Positions 57,699 to 64,000 of a stretch of DNA of 64,000 nucleotides are shown here, piece by piece (position 1 is the stretch's first letter; every line of letters starts with the position of its first letter). The stretch comes from an uncultured Methanobrevibacter sp. (GTDB lineage: Archaea; Methanobacteriota; Methanobacteria; Methanobacteriales; Methanobacteriaceae): the NCBI GenBank assembly GCA_900314635.1, contig OMVY01000003.1, forward strand, positions 62,001-126,000, written 5' to 3'. The position numbers were made by a program, and so were the translations under genes. Under the pieces are notes generated by a model. That model was not told the DNA's origin. It did no database searches and saw only the letters and a list, made by a program, of their open reading frames with translations.

Positions 57699-57998
57699 TT
57701 GCAGTGTTTTATTCTAAACCCCCTTTTAATCTTTTTTCTCGATTAATAATTTTTTATTTTTTCTGAAGTTGCCTGACTTTAAAAGGCAGAATTGGAACTT
57801 TGAACTCCTCAAAGTAATAGATTGACTTGAATAGACTCATCCTTCATTAATTCCATCAATGAATGCAAACTTAATAAAAATTATTAAATACTTAATGTAA
57901 TATAATAAATGTAGAAAATGAATTAAGTTTCTTTTATATAATGGTTTAACCTTTAATTTAATTTTTAACAATGGTTTTAAGTTAAGATGTGATATTGA
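57690..57998. other. Gap between the J-like gene and the second NSS gene
   Basis: No gene. After the hairpin at the stop codon, the interval 57770-57835 is somewhat less AT-rich and contains TGCC / GGCA and ACTTTGA / TCAAAGT pairings. The rest is AT-rich and probably holds the promoter of the next gene. Confidence 0.5.
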
Positions 57999-60413
57999 AT
58001 GGATGATAATGATTATGCTGGATGGAATTCAATTACTTTCATAATAGCCATGGTTGGAGCCATCATAGGCTTGAACGGCATTTGGAAATTTTCCTTTTCA
58101 GTTTATGAAAACGGTGGTGGAACATTCCTTATTCCATATATCCTAGCTATTGTGGTGATGGCGGTTCCATTTCTGGCTTTGGAATTTGGTCTGGGCTTTA
58201 AATTCAAATCCAGCCTGCCCAAGGTATTCTATAACATAAAGGAAGAGTTTGAAATAATCGGCTGGTTCATAGTATTCCTGATCTTTTTAATCTCAGTATA
58301 CTATGCATGTGTCTTAGGCTGGGACCTTGTCTATGTGATTTTGAGCTTGTTCAAGGGATGGGGATCCAATCCTAGCGTTTTCTTTACAAGAACCTTACTG
58401 CACAGCACATCCAATCCATATGGCTTGACATATCTTGTCGTTCCTGTTGGAATTGCATTGCTTGCCATCTGGGGCATGATTTACCTTATATCCCGAAGGG
58501 GAGCCAACAAGGGAATAGTCATTGCAACAAAAATATCCCTGGTTCTAACTATAATCGTAACCGTGGGTCTTTTAATCTATGCTGTTTCCCTGCCGGGGTC
58601 CCGTACTGGAATAATGGTCTTATTCAGCCCAAACTGGGATTATCTATTTGATTCAAGTCTCTGGCTTACAGCTTTTGGACAACTGATATTTTCATACGGC
58701 CTGGGCTATGGCATAGCAACAACTTATTCAAGCTATCTGGAAGAAAAGCCTAAACTGGTTGATGCTGCATGGACAGTTGTATTAGTGAGCCTGATTTTTG
58801 AAGTTGTATTTTCAGTGCTCGTATTCGCCATTTTAGGATATGCTGCATTAGGCAATAACATAACCATCACAAGCCTTGTCAGCGACGGCTATTCACTGAT
58901 TTTTGTAGTCCTGCCTACTGCATTCAACCTCATGGGGCCATGGGTTTATGTAGTGGCTCCTGCATTTTTCCTGGTTTTAGTCATTGCAGGCATTGTTGCA
59001 GCAATTGCACTGATCGAACCTCTCTCACGATCCATAGTTGAAAAGTTCGGATGGTCCAAGGACAGGGCGGTTAAAAACATAGTCTTCATTGGCTTGTTTG
59101 CATCTTTCATTTTTGCAACTGGAATGGGAGAATATCTTTTAAGGGCAACTGAATCATTCCTTACACAGTTTGCTGTTGTCATTGCAATACTGCTTGAAAT
59201 CATTGTCATTGGATGGGCTTATGGCTTGGATGACATTATTGGTCTTCTTAATGAGAATTCATTCATTAAACTGGACAAGTTCTGGATAATAACCATTAAA
59301 TTTGTCATTCCTATAATAATGCTCATACTTGTCATCAATGGAATTTACAATTTGATTATCTCAGGCAACAGGGAAATCCTGTTCATTGAATCAGTAATCG
59401 CATCAATATTTGTTCTTGTTCCTCTTGCTTTGACTATAATTCCTGCAAGCGAGGATTATTATGTCGAATTCAATGACGACAGGCATGGATTCAATTATTT
59501 CAATGGCCAGTCCACTTCAGATTCTGAAGTGGAATCAACTGGAGAAGATGATTCAGATTCTAATGAAGATTCAAAAGGCTCCAAAAGGTCAATACAAACC
59601 AAACTTAAAAACAAATCCAAGAACATAAGGGAGAATCATGACGGAAAGTTCAGATTGTCCCGCTCCAAAGTCGAAGAAGATGATGATGGCGAAGATTCAA
59701 AGGTTCTCTTTGACAAAAACGGCAGCTTTTTAGGCCCTTTTAAATTAGGACGTTCCAAGGATAACGATAAGAATGTTTTAAGGAATGTGGATTTATCATC
59801 AAGCGAATTCGATTCAGTTGAAGAGCGTGAAGCAAAACTGGAAAATGAAAACAAAAAATCTGTTTCAAGCTCTAAAAATTCAAAATCCAGCGAAGAGGAT
59901 GATCTTGATTATCTCATAGATAGTTTGAATGATGATATTGATGGTGGAGACTATGATGATGACTTCGACTTCATAGAAGTTGAAAGGCCGAGGGAAATCT
60001 CAGATGAAGAGCTTGCTCGAATAACTGATGTTGATGTTGTTGATTTGGATGAAAATCCTAAAAAAGAGCACAGGTTTAAAAAATCATTGGATTTGGATGA
60101 AGAAGGGGAAAAACCAAAACCTAAAAGGAAATCTAAAACCAATACTTCTAAAAAGATCAATAAAATTAAAAAGGAACCTAAAACAGAAGAGATTGATTAC
60201 GAGGATTTCACTGATGATTTCTTTGATGATGGAATATTCGGCGATGAGGGTTATGAATCCCTCTTGGATGATTATGTTCCTCCAAAGCCTAAATCCAAAA
60301 AGCAGAACAGCAAGCCAAAGTCTTCAAATAAACGGAATGATGGTGGTGAAGAGGATAATTATTATGATTACGAGGCAAAAGGAGCCGATTCTGTATTCAA
60401 CTTAGATGATTGA
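57999..60413 (+). CDS. Divergent NSS-family protein with a long acidic tail
   Basis: An 804-residue protein. Residues about 1-490 align with the NSS transporter at 55254-56741 (12 helices). Key positions differ: TM1 reads GAIIGLNGIWKFS where the neighbour has GLGNIWRFP, and TM8 reads IAGIVAAIALIEP in place of AGLTS, so both sodium-site signatures are lost. Residues about 495-804 are a soluble tail, rich in D, E, S and K, with lysine clusters, likely disordered and cytoplasmic. GATGTGATATT precedes ATG 57999. It may be a sensor, scaffold or altered transporter. A 43/44-bp repeat array lies just downstream. Confidence 0.88.
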   Translation: MDDNDYAGWNSITFIIAMVGAIIGLNGIWKFSFSVYENGGGTFLIPYILAIVVMAVPFLALEFGLGFKFKSSLPKVFYNIKEEFEIIGWFIVFLIFLISVYYACVLGWDLVYVILSLFKGWGSNPSVFFTRTLLHSTSNPYGLTYLVVPVGIALLAIWGMIYLISRRGANKGIVIATKISLVLTIIVTVGLLIYAVSLPGSRTGIMVLFSPNWDYLFDSSLWLTAFGQLIFSYGLGYGIATTYSSYLEEKPKLVDAAWTVVLVSLIFEVVFSVLVFAILGYAALGNNITITSLVSDGYSLIFVVLPTAFNLMGPWVYVVAPAFFLVLVIAGIVAAIALIEPLSRSIVEKFGWSKDRAVKNIVFIGLFASFIFATGMGEYLLRATESFLTQFAVVIAILLEIIVIGWAYGLDDIIGLLNENSFIKLDKFWIITIKFVIPIIMLILVINGIYNLIISGNREILFIESVIASIFVLVPLALTIIPASEDYYVEFNDDRHGFNYFNGQSTSDSEVESTGEDDSDSNEDSKGSKRSIQTKLKNKSKNIRENHDGKFRLSRSKVEEDDDGEDSKVLFDKNGSFLGPFKLGRSKDNDKNVLRNVDLSSSEFDSVEEREAKLENENKKSVSSSKNSKSSEEDDLDYLIDSLNDDIDGGDYDDDFDFIEVERPREISDEELARITDVDVVDLDENPKKEHRFKKSLDLDEEGEKPKPKRKSKTNTSKKINKIKKEPKTEEIDYEDFTDDFFDDGIFGDEGYESLLDDYVPPKPKSKKQNSKPKSSNKRNDGGEEDNYYDYEAKGADSVFNLDD

Positions 60414-60778
60414 TTCTTGTCTAATTCCTTTTTTATTTTTAAAACTTCTTTTCACATTTCTTTTTTTAAAATTGTTTCTGTATTTTTTAATCTTTTGCAT
60501 TTCTTTTTTTTAATTTTGCTTCTGTATTTTTTAATCTTTTGCATTTCTTTTTTTAATTTTGTTTCTGTATTTTTTAATCTTTTGCATTTCTTTTTTTAAC
60601 TTCTTTTTTTTTTAATCTATTCTCAGCTTTGTTTCATTCCTATGGCTCTGTCAGTTATTTTTATAAAAATTCAGTTTTAACTGAAATTCTTAATTTATTT
60701 GTCTAAAAAAAGGCCATTTTATACAAATAATTTATAAATAAGTAAAACAAACCTATAATTAGTTAAAAGGTGGATTAT
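60414..60778. other. T-rich gap with the 43/44-bp repeat
   Basis: No gene. The left half is the T-rich tandem repeat. The right half (about 60650-60775) is AT-rich and includes the promoter and the AGGTGGAT site of the next gene. Confidence 0.6.
60477..60606 (+). repeat. 43/44-bp T-rich tandem repeat after the tailed NSS gene
   Basis: TCTGTATTTTTTAATCTTTT starts at 60477, 60521 and 60564, each followed by GCATTTCTTTTTTT-like sequence. Three units, nearly identical. Each contains T-tracts suited to archaeal termination. Confidence 0.9.
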
Positions 60779-61336
60779 ATGAATAACAAATTAAAAGCTA
60801 TTCTGATAATTGCTGTATTTGCTTTAATATGCATTGGATCATACTCAATTTTCGAGCCGGCAATACATTTGTCCTATGAAAGGATCAATCTAACTCAATC
60901 CTGTACAGCAGAGGTTCCTGTAACCGATAAATCTTCGGATTATGTTGATAATCTGGGCATTGAGTATTATTCCGATTATGAACATAATTTAAACATTACA
61001 AGTTTCAATACTGAAAATAACATAACCTTCTCTCAAGGCAATTTGAAAATGGAAAGAATCAAATTAAATGCCCTGGGCCATCAAAAAGTCAATGAAAGCG
61101 GAGTCATATTATATAGAAATGATGATTTGGACAATTATGGAATATTTGTGGATGATAAGAGGTCACATAATCAGATTCTGATAACCTCCACTAATTCAGA
61201 CATTCTTATAAGGGTTTATAAAAGTCTGCAAGCCAGTGTGCTGGTAAATTCCACTGATGATCTTAATTATAATAATTCCGGTTCCCACTACTCACGTTCA
61301 ACTACTGGAATGTCATTGCCTTTATTGACTTTCTAA
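60779..61336 (+). CDS. Membrane-anchored or secreted small protein
   Basis: 185 residues, unknown function. The N-terminal hydrophobic helix (ILIIAVFALICIGSYSIF, about residues 7-24) after a short basic start is a signal anchor. The rest is a hydrophilic extracellular domain with many N-x-S/T sites (e.g. NITS, NITF, NSTD), targets for the AglB enzyme of this genome. The start is ATG 60779, with AGGTGGAT eight bases upstream. The longer frame from GTG 60770 would overlap that site. Strand-rich composition suggests a beta-sandwich. Confidence 0.82.
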   Translation: MNNKLKAILIIAVFALICIGSYSIFEPAIHLSYERINLTQSCTAEVPVTDKSSDYVDNLGIEYYSDYEHNLNITSFNTENNITFSQGNLKMERIKLNALGHQKVNESGVILYRNDDLDNYGIFVDDKRSHNQILITSTNSDILIRVYKSLQASVLVNSTDDLNYNNSGSHYSRSTTGMSLPLLTF

Positions 61337-61411
61337 TCAGGGATGAATTGTAGATTTGCGGATATGAGGAAGAGGCTCCATGTAATAATCATTGACCTCT
61401 TGTATTTGCTC

Positions 61412-61470
61412 GGTTGATGGAGTGCTTGTGCATTTTCTTGGTTGATGGAGCACTTATGTATTCATTGGTT
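61412..61470. repeat. 28-bp imperfect direct repeat upstream of the TPP enzyme gene
   Basis: GGTTGATGGAG at 61412 recurs at 61440, and a third GGTTTCTAG-like start appears at 61467. The units also share the ...GCACTT/GTGCTT... core. It may hold duplicated regulatory sites. Confidence 0.7.
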
Positions 61471-61569
61471 TCTAGATTTACTTAGATGGCTTGAGTTGCC
61501 ATATGCAATTTTTATTAACAATTTTTTATTAATCTTATTTTTTTAATCATATTATGGTTTTTTGATAAA

Positions 61570-63228
61570 ATGAACACAGCTGAAATCTTAGTTAAAATGC
61601 TTGAAGAAGATGGTGTTAAACATATTTTCGGCCATCCCGGCGAGCAGATACTCCCATTCTATAAGGCATTGAAGGACTCTTCAATTGAACACATACTGAC
61701 TCGGCATGAACAGGCTGCAGCACATGCTAGTGATGCTTATGCACGCTCTTCAGGCGAATATGGAGTATGCATCTCAACTGCAGGTCCGGGAGCTATGAAT
61801 CTGGTAATGGGAGTTGCAACAGCCTTCAAGGATTCTGTACCTGTTCTGGTCATTACTGGAGATAATGACTACTCCCAAAAGGATACGGATTTCTTTCAGA
61901 CAATTCCTTTAAATGGAGTCTTTGAAAATATAAGCTTCAAAAGTTTTCATCCTTCAAATAGCGATGAGGCTATTTTAAATCTGGCCCAGTCATTGGAAAT
62001 TCTTCATAAAAATCCAAAGGGTCCGGTTCATATAAATCTTTCAAAGGATGTCCTGCTTCAGGAAGTTGATTTCGAGGATTTGGATTATCTTGAAAACAGA
62101 CATGGAAATGATTTGTTCAATCCACATTTTGATGATTTGTCATTAAATAATTCTTCCGATATAGGATTCATCATAAACTTGTGCCTTAATAAGATAATCA
62201 ATTCAAAAAAACCATTAATCATTGCAGGAAATGGCATAGTTTGGGCTAAAGCATGTGATAAATTAAAGGACTTTGTGAGTAAAACACATATTCCAATTGC
62301 TACAACTTACCACTCCAAGGGAGTGATAAGCGAGGATGATAAATTCAATCTTGGGTTGGTTGGCCTCAGGGGAACATCGCTTTCAAATTATGCATATGAA
62401 GAGGCTGATTTGATTTTGGTATTGGGAGCTAAGTTGTCTGAGAGAACAATTGCGGCCTGTGATTTCAGCCTTGTTCAAGACAAGATCATCCATGTAAATA
62501 TAGATGCGGACTGTCTTAAAGGTGGGATAAATATTCATCAGAACGTCTCCAATTTCCTTGATCTGCTTTTATCACTTGATGAGCTATCCGCCTATTCAAC
62601 CGATGATTCCTGGATTGATGAGATCTATTCCCACTTCACTCCTCTTCATATTGAAGGAATTGATGAGGTGGAGGAGAACTACAATCCTTTAAAGCCCCAA
62701 TATGTTATCAATAAGATATTTGAAGCCTTCAAGGGAAGTTATTTTCTAGCTGATGCTGGAACTCATACGACTTGGAGCAGTCTGCTTTCACATAATGACT
62801 GTTTTGGCAAGTTCCTTTTCTCAGGAGGATTTGCTCCAATGGGTTATTCCCTTTGCGGATCTTTAGGGGTGTCTTTTGCCCATGGTGATGAGAAGGTGGT
62901 TGTTGTCTGTGGAGACGGTGATGTCCAGATGGTTATTCAGGAACTGGCTACCATAAGGGAGTACGATTTGAATATCAGCATTTTCGTACTCAATAATTCC
63001 CAATTGGGTGTTATCCGCCAATGGGAAGAGACAATCTATGATTTTGACAGGTATCAGGTCGACTTGAAGAATCCTGATTTTGTAAAAATAGCTGAAGCCT
63101 ATGACATTGGAGCAATGTCTGTTAAAAGCAGGGAAGACTTGATGGCTGCTATTGAAGAATCCTTGAAGGATGGCGCATATCTGGTTGATGTGGCAATTGC
63201 TGAAGAGAATATTCCAATGCCTAAATGA
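61570..63228 (+). CDS. Acetolactate-synthase-like thiamine-diphosphate enzyme
   Basis: A 552-residue enzyme of the acetolactate synthase/benzoylformate decarboxylase family. Residues about 1-170 include FGHPGEQILPFY and the catalytic Glu in TRHEQAAAHA (about residues 46-54). STAGPGAMNLV follows. The central domain spans about 190-340. The C-terminal TPP-Mg motif GDGDVQM...LNNS lies near residues 457-480. It would condense or decarboxylate 2-oxoacids. No small regulatory subunit (IlvN) or ilvC follows, so the true substrate is uncertain and an oxalyl- or sulfopyruvate-like function is possible. ATG 61570 lies after a weak site. Confidence 0.85.
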   Translation: MNTAEILVKMLEEDGVKHIFGHPGEQILPFYKALKDSSIEHILTRHEQAAAHASDAYARSSGEYGVCISTAGPGAMNLVMGVATAFKDSVPVLVITGDNDYSQKDTDFFQTIPLNGVFENISFKSFHPSNSDEAILNLAQSLEILHKNPKGPVHINLSKDVLLQEVDFEDLDYLENRHGNDLFNPHFDDLSLNNSSDIGFIINLCLNKIINSKKPLIIAGNGIVWAKACDKLKDFVSKTHIPIATTYHSKGVISEDDKFNLGLVGLRGTSLSNYAYEEADLILVLGAKLSERTIAACDFSLVQDKIIHVNIDADCLKGGINIHQNVSNFLDLLLSLDELSAYSTDDSWIDEIYSHFTPLHIEGIDEVEENYNPLKPQYVINKIFEAFKGSYFLADAGTHTTWSSLLSHNDCFGKFLFSGGFAPMGYSLCGSLGVSFAHGDEKVVVVCGDGDVQMVIQELATIREYDLNISIFVLNNSQLGVIRQWEETIYDFDRYQVDLKNPDFVKIAEAYDIGAMSVKSREDLMAAIEESLKDGAYLVDVAIAEENIPMPK

Positions 63229-63298
63229 GTTTTAAATTTTCTGCATGGATTTTTCTTACTCTGCAGTATCAGATATTCTTTCTTTGCTTCGAGAAGGT

Positions 63299-63694
63299 TT
63301 AGATGTATTCAAACTTGTATTTCTCAGCAGGGATTCCCTGACGGCCTAAAAAGTCTATCAGGATTTCCTTTTTATTCTTTTTAACATATTCTGCATGTTC
63401 ATCATTCAGCGGTGACATTATGTATCTGGATGTCTTTTTATTAAGCTTTAGCTTTACAATATGGGCTATCGGTTCTACAGACACACTGCTTGTGGTGTAT
63501 TTTGTTTTTTCCCGTTTTATCAACTTTGAAATGACATTTATTCGAGTTTCTGATTTTTTTGATGATTCTATGGGAATTGAAATGGTTTTTGTCCTAAATA
63601 TAATATATAATGCTTCATCATCTATTGGAATGGCTTCGCTAAACTCAATGGAATCTGCATATCTCATGTTGTTCAATATTGTACTTCCCTTCAT
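63299..63694 (-). CDS. Uncharacterised 131-residue protein
   Basis: A basic soluble protein with no recognised family. It begins MKGSTILNNMRY, has predicted strands in ALYIIFRTKTISIPIE, many lysines, and ends with IDFLGRQGIPAEKYKFEYI. A hydrophobic membrane segment is absent. ATG 63694 follows GATGATAAT on the minus strand. An open frame on the opposite strand (63420-63782) is phenylalanine/leucine-rich and looks like its shadow. It converges on the TPP enzyme gene and lies 143 bp downstream of the truncated gene at the edge. Confidence 0.6.
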   Translation of the reverse strand: MKGSTILNNMRYADSIEFSEAIPIDDEALYIIFRTKTISIPIESSKKSETRINVISKLIKREKTKYTTSSVSVEPIAHIVKLKLNKKTSRYIMSPLNDEHAEYVKKNKKEILIDFLGRQGIPAEKYKFEYI

Positions 63695-63739
63695 ATTATC
63701 ATCAGTCGTGTTGTTTTTTATTTTTAAGCTTTTCTTATT

Positions 63740-63830
63740 GTTTTTTATTTTTGAGTTTTTTCTACTATTTTTATATTTTTGAGTTCTAGTGTTTTTTATT
63801 TTTGAGTTTTTTCTATTGTTTATTTTATTT
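63740..63830. repeat. 51-bp imperfect T-rich repeat
   Basis: GTTTTTTATTTTTGAGTTTT occurs at 63740 and 63791. It lies just downstream of the truncated minus-strand gene and upstream of the gene at 63299-63694. Confidence 0.75.
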
Positions 63831-63837
63831 TTTATCC

Positions 63838-64000
63838 CTATTGGGGACGGGGGTTGGAATTTACTTTCTTTTCAAATTTCTTATCATCCTTATCTTCTTT
63901 AAAATAAGAAATGATGTTTCTTATCAAGGTTCTGACATTCTTATGTGAAACCAGCTTCAATGCATGGAATATTAAAAACAATAAATTCAATTTAATGACG
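63838..64000 (-). CDS. 3' end of an uncharacterised gene, cut by the window edge
   Basis: On the minus strand, an open frame of 53 codons enters from beyond the window and ends with TAG at 63838-63840. It begins with a hydrophobic/aromatic helix (LNLLFLIFHALKLV), followed by a basic helix (NVRTLIRNIISYF), and ends in a lysine-rich tail with ...NSNPRPQ. The base composition is more mixed than in the neighbouring gaps, supporting coding. No family can be assigned from this piece. The rest of the gene lies beyond 64000. Confidence 0.5.
   Translation of the reverse strand, partial: VIKLNLLFLIFHALKLVSHKNVRTLIRNIISYFKEDKDDKKFEKKVNSNPRPQ

Noticed and set aside
60417-60599. 60-codon frame after the tailed NSS gene
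   Set aside because: It translates the 43/44-bp T-rich repeat and is not a gene.
63420-63782. 120-codon plus-strand frame opposite 63299-63694
   Set aside because: It runs into T-rich repeat DNA and is Phe/Leu-rich; the minus-strand frame has a better start and composition.

Overview
This window is chromosomal DNA from a hydrogenotrophic, formate-using methanogenic archaeon. It is most like Methanobacteriales, probably Methanobrevibacter: it is very AT-rich, has long T-rich gaps, carries a coenzyme-F420-type formate dehydrogenase, a tungsten-type formylmethanofuran dehydrogenase operon, coenzyme B biosynthesis genes, archaeal TBP, FEN1, prefoldin, eukaryote-like ribosomal proteins, and an intron-containing tRNA-Met. 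Most starts have GGTGAT/GGAGAT-like ribosome binding sites, and several genes start with TTG or GTG. No phage, insertion sequence, CRISPR array or clear island was seen.

Region 1 (1-18.1 kb) is the one-carbon energy module. It holds a LysR/ModE-like regulator, a 6-phospho-3-hexuloisomerase and an FwdE/FmdE-family protein. Next come the formate channel fdhC and formate dehydrogenase fdhAB, then the pterin-cofactor genes mobB and moaA, which serve the Mo/W enzymes on either side. The fwd operon follows as H-F-(gap)-G-D-B-A-C plus a 103-residue companion. Formate is imported and oxidised by FdhAB, yielding CO2 and reduced F420; Fwd then reduces CO2 onto methanofuran. Control signals cluster here: a folded fdhC leader, four successive hairpins between fdhC and fdhA, and a triple palindrome array with exact 23-bp spacing upstream of the helix-turn-helix/ferredoxin gene that opens the fwd operon.

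Region 2 (18.1-34 kb) starts with small acidic proteins of unknown function, two of them paralogues. Nitrogen control follows (nrpR beside glnA, with a perfect GGAA-N6-TTCC NrpR operator upstream of glnA), then an E1-like enzyme, a ferredoxin-tailed aldo/keto reductase, tRNA-Met, ahcY and a DUF2119 protein. A minus-strand run then carries fen, a chorismate-lyase-like gene, an aksD/leuC-type dehydratase, aksA (coenzyme B 2-oxoacid elongation) and a CYTH protein.

Region 3 (34-53 kb) is information processing and cell surface. It holds tbp followed closely by a phosphatase/coiled-coil fusion, then topA, aglB, a DRG GTPase and a Fap7-like kinase. RNase P Rpp21, a YhbY-like protein and the conserved archaeal run rps19e, PDCD5-like, PP-loop ATPase, rpl39e, rpl31e, eif6, rpl18a, pfdA, ftsY complete it. 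As given, ftsY is broken by an exact 10-bp tandem duplication.

Region 4 (53-64 kb) is membrane transport: an NhaC antiporter, a normal NSS (SNF-family) sodium symporter, a J-like protein lacking HPD, and a second NSS protein that has lost sodium-site signatures and carries a roughly 300-residue acidic tail. An anchored small protein, an acetolactate-synthase-like TPP enzyme and two uncharacterised minus-strand genes (one cut by the window edge) follow. Short tandem repeats (36-60 bp units) recur in the gaps, often touching gene 3' ends.

The strongest candidates for undescribed biology are the operator array with its HTH-ferredoxin gene, the fdhC/fdhA RNA structures, and the NSS / J-like / tailed-NSS cluster.
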